Of a stretch of 64,000 bases of DNA, positions 1 through 7,888 are shown in pieces. A program made the translations under genes and the position numbers. The notes under the pieces were generated by a model that saw only the letters and a program-made list of their open reading frames with translations, was not told where the DNA came from and searched no databases. Source of the stretch: JAYPHU01 sp038127535 (lineage in GTDB: Bacteria > Pseudomonadota > Alphaproteobacteria > Rhodospirillales > UBA2165); assembly GCA_038127535.1 (NCBI GenBank), contig JAYPHU010000004.1, forward strand, positions 79,490 through 143,489, read 5' to 3'. Numbering within the stretch: the stretch's first letter is position 1; the number at the start of each line of letters is the position of its first letter.

Positions 1-746
1 CCGGCTACAGCGTGCTGGTCGCCAACACGGACAATGTCACCGACCGGGAACGGCGCAACGTGGAGAAATTCCGCGAACGGCACGTGGACGGACTGGTAAT
101 CGCCACCGCCCACCGCCAGGACCCGCTGATCGACGACTGCCGGGCGGAGGGCACGCCCTTTGTCTGCGCCGTCCGCTCCACCACCGATATCGGCGTCTCT
201 TCCGTGGTCAGCGACGAGAATCTGGGCGGCGCGATGATCGTCTCGCATCTGGCGCAGCTCGGGCACACGCGCATCGCCTATGTGGGCGGGCCGCAGTTTC
301 TCTCCACCGGCTATGAGCGCTATCAGGGCATCGTGCAGGGCTTGCACGACAAAGGCCTGGATCTGGATGACGAGCTGGTCACCTTCGGCGAGGCGTTCAC
401 TGAAGAGGAAGGCCGCCGCGCCGCCAACAAACTTCTCGCCACCCGCAAGAAGTTCACCGCACTGGTCGCCGCCAACGATCTGATGGCTTTGGGCTGCTAT
501 GACGAGTTGGCGGCCGCCGGGCTGAAGTGCCCGGAGGACATCTCCGTGGTCGGCTTCGACGACATGCCGTTTGCCGGCAAGTTCAATCCGCCGCTGACCA
601 CGATCCAGACGCCGCTCCTGGACGTCGGCGCCGAGGCCGCGCGCATCCTATTGGATCAGATCGACAATCCGGACACGCCCGCCCGCTCCATCAAACTCCG
701 CCCCGAACTGATCGTCCGCGATAGCACGGGCGGGGTGGCGGGCTAA
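1..746 (+). CDS. LacI-family transcriptional regulator, ligand-binding domain (5' end cut by window)
   Basis: Reading frame is open from base 3, so the gene starts before the window; the N-terminal helix-turn-helix is not visible. The 247 visible residues are the periplasmic-binding-protein-like sensor domain of LacI/GalR regulators: GYSVLVANTD near the start, HIAYVGGP with STGYERYQG, and VAANDLMALG followed by ISVVGFDDMPFA and TTIQTP near the C-terminus, all typical of the family. The protein would be a cytoplasmic repressor responding to a small ligand. It ends convergently with the E2 gene (stop codons overlap by a few bases). Two LacI-type operators (TGCAATCGATTGCA and TGCAATCGTTTGCA) lie before the neighbouring dehydrogenase operon, so control of that operon is the natural inference. 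The ligand is unknown. Confidence 0.9.
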   Translation, partial: GYSVLVANTDNVTDRERRNVEKFRERHVDGLVIATAHRQDPLIDDCRAEGTPFVCAVRSTTDIGVSSVVSDENLGGAMIVSHLAQLGHTRIAYVGGPQFLSTGYERYQGIVQGLHDKGLDLDDELVTFGEAFTEEEGRRAANKLLATRKKFTALVAANDLMALGCYDELAAAGLKCPEDISVVGFDDMPFAGKFNPPLTTIQTPLLDVGAEAARILLDQIDNPDTPARSIKLRPELIVRDSTGGVAG

Positions 747-1993
747 GGCAGCGCGGCGGACCAGTCCTTGGTCTCGATGATTTCCTTCAACCGGCGCAGG
801 AACGCCGCCGAATAGGCACCGTCGATGGCCCGGTGATCAAACGACTGGGTCAGCAGGCCGATCGGCCGGATCGCCATCATGTCTTCGCCGTCCACGGTCA
901 CCACCCAGGGCCGCTTGGTAATCGCATCCGTCGACAGGATCGCCACCTGAGGCTGGTTGATGATCGGCGTGGTGAAATACGTGCCGAACGAGCCGTTGTT
1001 AGAAATCGTGTAAGTCGCCCCGGCATAATCGTCGGAGCCCAACTGATTGCTCCGGGCCCGGTTTGCCAGGTCCGCCACGGCGCGGGCGATTTCCACCGCC
1101 GTCATGGCGGAGGCATTCTGGATCACCGGTGCGACCAGTCCCTGGAAGTTCAGATCAACCGCGATGGAGAGATTCACCTGATCATGGACGACCAGATTGT
1201 CCCCTTCCACATGGGCGTTGATGTTGGGGAATTCGGAAATAGCGTCGCACACGGCCCGGGCGATAAACGGCAGGTAATTGAGCGAGAACCCTTCCCGCGC
1301 CTTCCAGGCCGCGCCCTTGGCCTTGCGCGCCTTATCGACGCCGGAGAAATCCACCTCGACGCCCTGGTGCACATGGGGGCTGACGGTTTTGGAGCGTACC
1401 ATATGCTCCGCCGTCATCTGGCGAATGCGATTGAACGGAATGACCGTCTTGCCGTCTCCCGATTTTGGAGCCGGCAAAGAAGGCCGGGCCGCCGGAGCTG
1501 CCGCAGGCGCACCTTTGAGATAAGCCAGCACATCGGCTTTCTTGATCCGGCCGTCCCGGCCGGTGCCGGTAATCTGCGCCGGATCCAGATTGTTTTCCGC
1601 CACCAGCTTACGCACCACGGGCGACAGCTTGTTTTGGTCACCGCGCGCTGCCGGCTCTGACGCAGCCGGTGCGGGTGCTGCAGCGGGCACAGGTACGGGC
1701 TCGGCAGCAGGTTCCGCTTTCAGCGCCTCTTTCGCCAGCCCACCACTTTTAGAACTCGCCTTGCCGTCGTCGATTACCGCCAGAACCGTTCCCACGGGCA
1801 CGGTTTCGCCGGCATCCACATTGATGGCCTGCAGCACGCCGGTGGCGGGGGCCGGAACCTCCATCTCCACCTTGTCGGTGCCGATCTCGAACAACACCTC
1901 GCCGGTTTTTACTTTGTCGCCGGCAGACTTGTGCCAGATGGTGAGGGTGCCCTCGGCGACCGTCTCACCCAGTTGGGGCATCAGGACATCCAT
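743..1993 (-). CDS. 2-oxoacid dehydrogenase complex E2, dihydrolipoamide acyltransferase
   Basis: Transfers the acyl group from E1 to CoA through a lipoyl arm, in the cytoplasm. In 416 residues: one lipoyl domain (about 1-75; lipoyl lysine K41 in GTDKVEME), an Ala/Pro-rich linker (about 80-120), a peripheral subunit-binding domain (about 122-159; LSPVVRKLVAENN, GTGRDGRI) and the catalytic domain ending with FDHRAIDG (H387, D391). Start: ATG at 1993, one base after the E1 beta stop; a longer frame to 2164 would lie inside E1 beta and has no E2 character. Last visible gene of the E1 alpha, E1 beta, E2 operon. No E3 (lipoamide dehydrogenase) is visible. Whether the substrate is pyruvate, acetoin or a branched 2-oxoacid cannot be decided from sequence alone. 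Confidence 0.93.
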   Translation of the reverse strand: MDVLMPQLGETVAEGTLTIWHKSAGDKVKTGEVLFEIGTDKVEMEVPAPATGVLQAINVDAGETVPVGTVLAVIDDGKASSKSGGLAKEALKAEPAAEPVPVPAAAPAPAASEPAARGDQNKLSPVVRKLVAENNLDPAQITGTGRDGRIKKADVLAYLKGAPAAAPAARPSLPAPKSGDGKTVIPFNRIRQMTAEHMVRSKTVSPHVHQGVEVDFSGVDKARKAKGAAWKAREGFSLNYLPFIARAVCDAISEFPNINAHVEGDNLVVHDQVNLSIAVDLNFQGLVAPVIQNASAMTAVEIARAVADLANRARSNQLGSDDYAGATYTISNNGSFGTYFTTPIINQPQVAILSTDAITKRPWVVTVDGEDMMAIRPIGLLTQSFDHRAIDGAYSAAFLRRLKEIIETKDWSAALP

Positions 1994-1994
1994 G

Positions 1995-2972
1995 TCAGTC
2001 CACCTCGCGGCGTACGGTCTGGAAGATGCGGTCCACCGACGGCAGAGCGATGTCTTCCAGCTCATCCGCCGACGGCAGCGGAATGTGCGGCGTGGTAATG
2101 CGCACAATCGGCATGTCCAGGTTCCAGAACATTTCCTCGGCGACGATGGAGGACACTTCCGCACCCCAGCCGCAAAGCCGGGGATTTTCCTCGACGGTCA
2201 CCAGCCGGGATGTCTTTTCCACCTGCTCGAAGATAGTCTTGGTGTCCAATGGCACCAGGCTCCGAAGATCGACCACGGACGCTGAAATGCCGGCTTCCGA
2301 CTGCAACCGCTCGGCGGCGGCCAGCGCGCGCGGCACCATGGCGGCGAGCGCCACGATGGTCACGTCATCACCGTCGCGAACGACCTTGGCCGTGCCGATC
2401 TCGTCCACATGCTCACCGTCGGGCACCTCACCCTTGGTGGCGTAAAGAGATTTCTGCTCGAAGAACAGTACCGGGTCAGGATCGCGGATCGCCGCCGCCA
2501 TCAGGCCTTTGATGTCCGCCGGGGTCGACGGGGCCACGACCTTAAGGCCGGGGATCATCATCGCCCAGTTCTCCACGCTTTGGGAGTGCTGTGCGCCGAA
2601 CCGGGCGCCGCCGCCGTTGGCGGTGCGGATCACCAGGGGCACGTCCACCTGACCGTTGGTCATATAGCGGCTCTTGGCGATCTGGTTGGCGACAATATCC
2701 CAGCACACCGCCAGGAAGTCGGAGAACATGATCTCCGCGATGGGTTTCAGACCCGTCATCGCCGCGCCCATGGCCGCGCCCAGAATAGCCTGCTCGGAGA
2801 TCGGCGTGTCACGTACCCGGAGGGGTCCGAATTCGTCATACAGCCCGACGGTCGCCTTAAACACGCCGCCGGCCTTGGCGATATCCTCGCCGAGGAAGAC
2901 CACGTCTTCGTCCCGGCGCATTTCCTGGGCGATGCCTTCGATTACGGCTTCCCGATAGGTTAGTTCCGCCAT
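1995..2972 (-). CDS. 2-oxoacid dehydrogenase E1 component, beta subunit
   Basis: 325-residue beta subunit of a heterotetrameric thiamine-diphosphate E1, carrying the pyrimidine-binding and transketolase C-terminal domains. Seen: MAELTYREAV at the start, EDVVFLGEDI, RVRDTPISEQAILGAAMG, GARFGAQHSQS (family active-site region), and the C-terminal domain with DLRSLVPLDTKTI and VTVEENP. This length is normal for PdhB/AcoB/BkdB-type subunits. It is translated between E1 alpha (its start overlaps the alpha stop by 13 bases) and E2 (1-base gap), which implies translational coupling. The family is certain; the substrate is not. Likely repressed by the LacI-type regulator through operators upstream of E1 alpha. 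Confidence 0.94.
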   Translation of the reverse strand: MAELTYREAVIEGIAQEMRRDEDVVFLGEDIAKAGGVFKATVGLYDEFGPLRVRDTPISEQAILGAAMGAAMTGLKPIAEIMFSDFLAVCWDIVANQIAKSRYMTNGQVDVPLVIRTANGGGARFGAQHSQSVENWAMMIPGLKVVAPSTPADIKGLMAAAIRDPDPVLFFEQKSLYATKGEVPDGEHVDEIGTAKVVRDGDDVTIVALAAMVPRALAAAERLQSEAGISASVVDLRSLVPLDTKTIFEQVEKTSRLVTVEENPRLCGWGAEVSSIVAEEMFWNLDMPIVRITTPHIPLPSADELEDIALPSVDRIFQTVRREVD

Positions 2973-4039
2973 GACGAACCTCCATCCGCATAGACATCCG
3001 TCATCAGCACGTCATCCGAGGGGGGTGGCGACTCCTTGGCAGCCTCCGTCGCCTCATCGACCCGCCTGAGAACGTCTTTTTCAATGCCGTCGATGACCTT
3101 CTTGGTCACGCCGAATTCACTGAGGCGCTCCCGGTAGACCTTGATCGGATCGCGCTCCATCCATTTTTCCAGCTCGCCTTCCGGCCGATAGGTGGCGGGG
3201 TCGGCGCGGGAATGTCCCACATGCCGGTAGGTCTTTGCCTCGATCAGAGACGGCCCGTCGCCGGCACGGGCTTTTTCCACCGCGTCGCGGGCGACCCGAT
3301 AAACCGCATCGGCGTCGTTGCCGTCAACGATGATCGAGGGCAGGCCGTAGGCTGCCGCCCGATCCGCCGCCGGATGTTCCACCGCAGTCACTTCGCTGAT
3401 CGGCGTGTATTCCATATAGAGGTTGTTCTCGCAGACAAAGATCACCGGCAGCTTCCAGATCACCGCGAAATTCAGGGCTTCGTGGAACGCGCCGATGTTG
3501 GTGGTGCCGTCGCCGAAGAAGCAGAACGCCACTTGGCCGGTACCTTTATATTGCGCCTGCCAGGCCGCGCCCGCCGCGATGGGCAGATGCGCGCCGATGA
3601 TGGCGTAGGACCCCATGGCCCCCTTCTCCACATCGGTCAGGTGCATGGAGCCGCCCTTGCCCCCGAGCATCCCGCAGGACCTGCCCATCAATTCACCGAG
3701 CATGCCGGTCATCGATGTGCCGCGCACCAGCGTGTGAGCGTGGCCGCGATAGGTGCAGAAGGTGTAATCGTCTTCCTGCATGGCCGCGGCGCAGCCGGCT
3801 GAGACCGCTTCCTGGCCGATGGCCAGGTGACTGGTGCCTTTAATCATGTTTTGGAAGAACAGGTCGTGCGCCCGCTGTTCCAGATGCCGGACCTCCAACT
3901 GGAGCTCCCACATCTTGAGGCGCTTCTCTTCGCCGATATCGTCGTTCTTGTTGCCGGCTTTAGACGCCAGCTTGGCTACCGCCTTCGACTTTACCGCACG
4001 TTTCTTGGTTGCCCGCTTTTTGCTCGCTACTTTGGCCAC
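2960..4039 (-). CDS. 2-oxoacid dehydrogenase E1 component, alpha subunit
   Basis: Thiamine-diphosphate subunit that decarboxylates the 2-oxoacid. The cofactor motif GDGTTN begins at about residue 176 and closes with CENN (205-206); TYRGHAHTL and HLTDVEKGAMG are typical of acetoin/pyruvate E1 alpha. I place the start at GTG 4039 because AGGGAGG lies 5 bases upstream; an in-frame TTG at 4093 has no such site. That gives 359 residues. The first about 32 residues are a Lys/Ala-rich tail (KKRATKKRAVKSKAV) not part of the enzymatic core. First gene of the operon; promoter and LacI-type operators lie at 4121-4198. Confidence 0.93.
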   Translation of the reverse strand: MAKVASKKRATKKRAVKSKAVAKLASKAGNKNDDIGEEKRLKMWELQLEVRHLEQRAHDLFFQNMIKGTSHLAIGQEAVSAGCAAAMQEDDYTFCTYRGHAHTLVRGTSMTGMLGELMGRSCGMLGGKGGSMHLTDVEKGAMGSYAIIGAHLPIAAGAAWQAQYKGTGQVAFCFFGDGTTNIGAFHEALNFAVIWKLPVIFVCENNLYMEYTPISEVTAVEHPAADRAAAYGLPSIIVDGNDADAVYRVARDAVEKARAGDGPSLIEAKTYRHVGHSRADPATYRPEGELEKWMERDPIKVYRERLSEFGVTKKVIDGIEKDVLRRVDEATEAAKESPPPSDDVLMTDVYADGGSSWRN

Positions 4040-4120
4040 ATCAACCTCCCTAGCCGCGTCAGAATTCCGAGGAACTTTTAACTGATTTTTCAACTGGCGA
4101 AATCTTTTACCGGCAATCTA

Positions 4121-4134
4121 TGCAATCGATTGCA
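4121..4134. promoter_or_regulatory. LacI-type operator, proximal site
   Basis: Perfect 14-bp palindrome TGCAATCGATTGCA with the central CG step characteristic of LacI/GalR operators. It lies 14 bases downstream of the putative -10 of the E1 alpha promoter (minus strand), where a bound repressor would block transcription. Confidence 0.72.
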
Positions 4135-4147
4135 CGGCCATTGACGG

Positions 4148-4176
4148 ATCATCACACAGACAGTAAAAACTGTCAA
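4148..4176 (-). promoter_or_regulatory. sigma70-like promoter of the 2-oxoacid dehydrogenase operon
   Basis: On the minus strand a perfect TTGACA (-35, bases 4171-4176) is followed after exactly 17 bp by GATGAT (-10, bases 4148-4153; 4 of 6 consensus). The stretch also carries a 6-bp inverted repeat (GACAGT/ACTGTC, 4159-4174). The promoter sits between two LacI-type operators and about 110 bp before the chosen E1 alpha start. Confidence 0.5.
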
Positions 4177-4184
4177 TAATTCTC

Positions 4185-4198
4185 TGCAATCGTTTGCA
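4185..4198. promoter_or_regulatory. LacI-type operator, distal site
   Basis: TGCAATCGTTTGCA, one base from a perfect palindrome and one base different from the site at 4121-4134. It lies 9 bases upstream of the putative -35 on the minus strand. Centre-to-centre distance to the other site is 64 bp, about six helical turns, compatible with two dimers on one DNA face or a small repression loop. It may also influence the divergent M24 gene. Confidence 0.68.
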
Positions 4199-4272
4199 CG
4201 AAATTCGGTTCACGGGCCGAAAACCCTCAAAAAACAAGCGATTTAGCGGAAAAGGTGATGGACGAACGGGTT

Positions 4273-4289
4273 CTATTCATTTTGAATAG
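4273..4289. promoter_or_regulatory. Perfect palindrome upstream of the M24 gene (possible operator)
   Basis: CTATTCA-TTT-TGAATAG, 7-bp arms with a 3-bp centre, 36 bases upstream of the M24 start codon. It is unlike the LacI-type sites and has no T-tract, so an operator or leader hairpin is more likely than a terminator. No cognate regulator can be named. Confidence 0.35.
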
Positions 4290-4325
4290 GGCCGACACGA
4301 AACAACCAATTCGGTGGAGGCACTG

Positions 4326-5579
4326 ATGCATTACACACGACCGAGATCAACCGCGACATGGGGCGTCCAGGCCAAGGACTGGGAAGCCGGGATCGATTAC
4401 AACAAACTCCGGGCGGACCGGCTGCAACGGGCGCAGGAAGCCTGTGCAGACGCGGGTTTCGGCGCGTTCTTGTGCTTTAACTTCGACAACATCCGCTACA
4501 TCACCGCCACGCATATCGGTGAGTGGGGCCGCGATAAGTTCGATCGGTATTGCCTCGCGCCGACCGACAGCGCACCGTTTCTGTGGGATCCGGCGCCCCC
4601 GGCCAAACGGAAAGCCTCCCCGTGGCTGGGCAACCGGGTGGACGCGCCGGTCAGCACCATGCAGGGCGCCATTCCGCCGGAACACGGCGTGCAGGACGTC
4701 TTCGCCAAGCAGATCAAGGAAAAGATGGTCGAACTCGGTATCGAGAAACAACCCCTCGGCATCGACGTGATGGAACTGCCCATGCTTCGCGCCTTGGAGA
4801 AAGAGGGCATCGATGTGGTGGACGGCCAGCAGGCGCTGATGAACGCCCGCGAGGTCAAAACCGAGGAAGAGATTGAGTTGCTGAAAGTCGCCGCCGCCAT
4901 GGTGGACGCGACCTATCTGGATATCGCCAAGGCGATCCGGCCGGGGACGCGGGAGAGCGATCTGGTGGCCATTGCCAACGACAAGCTCTACGCCATGGGT
5001 TCCGAGCGGGTTGAGTGCGTGAACTCGGTGGCCGGCCCGCGCGGCGCGCCCCACTCGCACACGTTCTCCGACCGGATCATTCAGCCGGGCGATATGATCT
5101 TCCTGGATATCATGCACAGCTTTAACGGCTACCACACCTGTTACTACCGCACCTTCATCTGCGGCCTGCCGAACGAAGCCCAGAAGGAAGCCTATGAAAT
5201 TTGCTCTTCCTGGGTGAACGCGGCGCTGGAAGCCATCAAGCCGGGTGTGAAGATTGACGACATCGCTAAGGTTTGGCCGAAAGCGGAAGAGTTCGGCTAC
5301 GCCAACGAGGACGAGGCCTTCCTGCTGCAGTTCGGCCACGGCGTCGGTCTCAGCCTGTGGGAACGCCCGATCATCTCGCGGCGCTACATGGGGCAAACGA
5401 CCGAGCTGAAGAAAGGCATGGTCTTCGCCGTCGAGTGCTGGAAAGGCGCGGAAGACGGGTCCGGCGCGGCGCGGATCGAAGAAGAAGTGGTGGTCACCGA
5501 CGACGGGTGCGAAATCATCACCAACTTCCCGAGCGACCACCTGATTTCCTGTGGCCTGCCGGGTTGTGAGATCTATTGA
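4326..5579 (+). CDS. M24-family (creatinase/aminopeptidase P fold) protein with one altered metal ligand
   Basis: 417 residues with creatinase N-terminal domain (about 25-175) and pita-bread M24 domain (about 180-410). M24 landmarks: LDI with D261, FGHGVGLSLWERP (H338), FAVECW (E370) and RIEEE (E385). The position that normally holds the second metal aspartate (11 residues after D261, in FNGYHTCYYRTF) is Cys272. Creatinase-type members have lost metal binding, so function need not be peptidase; hydrolysis or lysis of a small C-N, C-O or C-S compound is possible. Start ATG 4326 has GGTGGAGG upstream; an in-frame GTG at 4314 is part of that site. The next gene, a COG0523 GTPase, starts inside its stop codon, suggesting a metal-delivery partnership. 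Substrate unknown. Confidence 0.85.
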   Translation: MHYTRPRSTATWGVQAKDWEAGIDYNKLRADRLQRAQEACADAGFGAFLCFNFDNIRYITATHIGEWGRDKFDRYCLAPTDSAPFLWDPAPPAKRKASPWLGNRVDAPVSTMQGAIPPEHGVQDVFAKQIKEKMVELGIEKQPLGIDVMELPMLRALEKEGIDVVDGQQALMNAREVKTEEEIELLKVAAAMVDATYLDIAKAIRPGTRESDLVAIANDKLYAMGSERVECVNSVAGPRGAPHSHTFSDRIIQPGDMIFLDIMHSFNGYHTCYYRTFICGLPNEAQKEAYEICSSWVNAALEAIKPGVKIDDIAKVWPKAEEFGYANEDEAFLLQFGHGVGLSLWERPIISRRYMGQTTELKKGMVFAVECWKGAEDGSGAARIEEEVVVTDDGCEIITNFPSDHLISCGLPGCEIY

Positions 5580-6718
5580 GCAACCCCAACCGCATATGGG
5601 TCACACTCATCACCGGATTTTTGGGGAGCGGCAAGACAACCTTGCTGAACACACTCCTCAAACATCCGGAGATGAATCAGGCCGCCGTCATCGTCAATGA
5701 GTTCGGCGAGATCGGGCTCGACTATGACCTGGTCGAGCGCAGCGATGAAAACGTGGTGCAGCTCGCCAACGGTTGCCTCTGCTGTTCAGTCAAAGGCGAT
5801 CTGATTGATACCTTCCGCGATCTCTATATCCAACGCAACGCCGGCACCATACCCTATTTCGACCGGGTGGTGATCGAGACCACCGGCATCGCCGATCCGG
5901 CCCCGGTACTGCAAATCATCTTTACCAATCCCATGGTAATGAACCACTACACCCTGGACGGGGTGGTCACCACGGTGGACGCCATCAACGGCGTTTCCAG
6001 CCTGTCCCGCTTTCCCGAATGCGTGAAGCAGGCGGCCATCGCCGACCGGCTGATCATCACCAAGTCCGATCTGGTCGAGGGCGCGGATCACGACGCCAAG
6101 ATCGAAGACCTGTCGGAGCGCCTGCGCGCGTTGAACCCAGCGGCACCAATTGTGGTTCGTACAACTGGCGAGGTGGACCCGGACGATCTGTTCGGCACCG
6201 GCATGTTTGATCCCAAGACAAAACAAGTAGATTTCGATTCATGGGTCGATCCGGCCAATTACGCCGTTGAGGCCAATGACAATCCGTTCGACGCGGACGC
6301 AGAGCTCAGCGAAGAAGCACTGGCCTATTACAAGGAGCACGGCCACACGCCGGACGAGGAACACCATCACCACCACGACCAGTCCATCAAGACGTTCTGT
6401 GTGGTGCGGGACGAGCCCATGTCTCTGGATATGCTGCGTATGTTCCTGGAAGGCCTGACCAACGAGGCCGGGCCGGATCTTCTCCGCGTCAAAGGCATCA
6501 TCAATATCGAGGATGAGCCGGACCGCCCCGCCGTGATCCAGGGCGCGCAGCAAATTTTCCATTCTCTGGAGTTTATGGACAAGTGGCCCTCGGATGACCG
6601 GCGAACCCGCATCGTCTTTATCACCCGGGATATCGAACAGGCTTATATCGAGGATACGCTGGCGCTGATTGAACGGGTCGCGCACCGAACCGTGGCCGCC
6701 GGCGCCGGTCTAGTCTAA
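5576..6718 (+). CDS. COG0523 (CobW/ZNG-type) G3E GTPase, putative metallochaperone
   Basis: 380 residues. Walker A GFLGSGKTT (about 14-22), the family metal-binding CxCC motif as GCLCC (67-70), ETTG switch region, TKSD guanine-specificity motif, and a C-terminal CobW domain. A histidine-rich loop (GHTPDEEHHHHHDQ, about residues 255-268) is typical of zinc-handling members. Starts with TTG overlapping the M24 stop by 4 bases (cTATTGAgc), so translation is coupled. Known members deliver zinc, cobalt or other metals using GTP hydrolysis; human ZNG1 activates the M24 enzyme METAP1. By inference this protein metallates the neighbouring M24 protein. Metal identity is not determined. Confidence 0.9.
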   Translation: MSNPNRIWVTLITGFLGSGKTTLLNTLLKHPEMNQAAVIVNEFGEIGLDYDLVERSDENVVQLANGCLCCSVKGDLIDTFRDLYIQRNAGTIPYFDRVVIETTGIADPAPVLQIIFTNPMVMNHYTLDGVVTTVDAINGVSSLSRFPECVKQAAIADRLIITKSDLVEGADHDAKIEDLSERLRALNPAAPIVVRTTGEVDPDDLFGTGMFDPKTKQVDFDSWVDPANYAVEANDNPFDADAELSEEALAYYKEHGHTPDEEHHHHHDQSIKTFCVVRDEPMSLDMLRMFLEGLTNEAGPDLLRVKGIINIEDEPDRPAVIQGAQQIFHSLEFMDKWPSDDRRTRIVFITRDIEQAYIEDTLALIERVAHRTVAAGAGLV

Positions 6719-6756
6719 GAACACAAACAAGAACACAAAAATTTAGGGAGTAGCAT

Positions 6757-7041
6757 ATGCATTTCGTTATTTTCTGCCTGGACAAGCCCGGCATCACCCG
6801 CGATCCCGCGGTCATGCAGGCCCATGTCGAATATCTCAACGACAGCCCCATCAAGAATGTCATGTCCGGTCCGCTGACCGGTGATGACGGCGAAGGGGTG
6901 ATTGGCAGCCTTTATGTGGTCGAAGCGGAAAGCCGCCAGGCCATCGAAGACTTTCAGAAAGACGATCCGCTGGTGAAGGCGGATTATTGGCAAACCGTCG
7001 AAGTGCGCGCCTTCAACAAGCGCGTCGACAACAGAGATTGA
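6757..7041 (+). CDS. YCII-domain protein
   Basis: 94-residue protein of the YciI-like ferredoxin-fold family (MHFVIFCLDKPG start, conserved His in AHVEYL, GPL and GSLYVVEAES, DDPLVKADYW). AGGGAG lies 7 bases before ATG. Family members are small dimeric proteins with a His-Asp pair and in some catabolic clusters act as dehalogenase- or lactone-processing-like enzymes, but most have no proven activity. It sits in the M24/CobW/YCII/SDR run. A second YCII gene lies at 10650-10958, also in a catabolic context. Confidence 0.85.
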   Translation: MHFVIFCLDKPGITRDPAVMQAHVEYLNDSPIKNVMSGPLTGDDGEGVIGSLYVVEAESRQAIEDFQKDDPLVKADYWQTVEVRAFNKRVDNRD

Positions 7042-7059
7042 TTTAGAGGAGAAGAACCA

Positions 7060-7848
7060 ATGGATCTCGGACTTAAAGGAAAAAACGCGGCCATCACCGG
7101 CTCCAGCCAGGGCATCGGTGAAGCCATCGCCATGGCGCTGGCCGAGGAAGGCTGCAACGTGGCTATCAACGGCCGCGATGAAGGGCGGATCAACAAGGTG
7201 GTCGCCGCCGCCGAAGCCAAGGGCGTCAAGGCCGTCGGCATCATCGCCGACATGTCCTCCGAAGCCGGCTGCCAGGAATTCGTCGAGAAAACCGCCGCCG
7301 GTCTGGGCGGGATCAACATCCTGGTGAATAATGTCGGCGGCATGATCCCTGGCGCCCTGGACAATATGGGCGAGGACGTGTGGAGCACCGCCATCAACTT
7401 GAACCTGATGGCCTGCGTCTACACCACCAAACATGCGATCGCGCATCTCAAGAAAAACGATCACGGCCGGGTTTTGAACGTCTCGGGCATTTCCGGCACG
7501 CAGTTGCTGCCGGGCTCGTACACCACGACCATTCCCAATACCGGCATCATCGGGTTCACCAAGCTGATCGCCAATGAGTTGGCGCCCAGCAATATCACGG
7601 TCAACAACATCTGCCCCGGCATGACGGCGACCGAATCCTGGGTGCCCCGAGCCGAGGCCATGGCCAAGGTGCGCGACACCACGTCGGACAATCTGCGGGA
7701 GATGTTCTCGGCGCAGACCATGCTGGGCCGCTGGGCCGACCCGTCGGAAATCGGCGACGTGGCGGCGTTCCTGGTCTCGGACAAGAACTCCTACATGACC
7801 GGCACTACCGTCGAAGTGTGCGGCGGCATTACCAAGTATATCGGGTAA
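7060..7848 (+). CDS. SDR-family oxidoreductase lacking the usual YxxxK motif
   Basis: 262 residues with a Rossmann fold: TGSSQGIG (cofactor glycine motif), NNVGG (NNAG equivalent), catalytic-loop serine in LNVSGISG, and NNICPGMTATE after it. Where classical SDRs have YxxxK, the ungapped alignment on GIIGFTK reads TTIPN (Tyr to Thr, Lys to Asn); an alternative alignment uses the upstream Tyr (SYTTTI) but then has Ile for Lys. It may therefore be an atypical reductase or have lost redox chemistry. AGAGGAG precedes ATG. Last gene of the M24 run. Confidence is high for fold, low for substrate. Confidence 0.87.
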   Translation: MDLGLKGKNAAITGSSQGIGEAIAMALAEEGCNVAINGRDEGRINKVVAAAEAKGVKAVGIIADMSSEAGCQEFVEKTAAGLGGINILVNNVGGMIPGALDNMGEDVWSTAINLNLMACVYTTKHAIAHLKKNDHGRVLNVSGISGTQLLPGSYTTTIPNTGIIGFTKLIANELAPSNITVNNICPGMTATESWVPRAEAMAKVRDTTSDNLREMFSAQTMLGRWADPSEIGDVAAFLVSDKNSYMTGTTVEVCGGITKYIG

Positions 7849-7854
7849 GTTATC

Positions 7855-7881
7855 GGGGGATGCGCGACCAGCGCGTCCCCC
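7855..7881. terminator. Hairpin in convergent gap (possible bidirectional terminator)
   Basis: 11-bp stem GGGGGATGCGC / GCGCGTCCCCC (one G-U pair) with 5-base loop GACCA, located 7 bases after the SDR stop and just before the end of the facing pseudogene. No clear T-tract, so termination strength is uncertain. Confidence 0.45.
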
Positions 7882-7888
7882 TACCCTC

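Noticed and set aside
1994..2164. Longer N-terminus of the E2 gene (start at 2164)
   Set aside because: The extra 57 residues lie in another frame of E1 beta and have no lipoyl-domain character; MDVLMPQLGE at 1993 is the normal E2 start.
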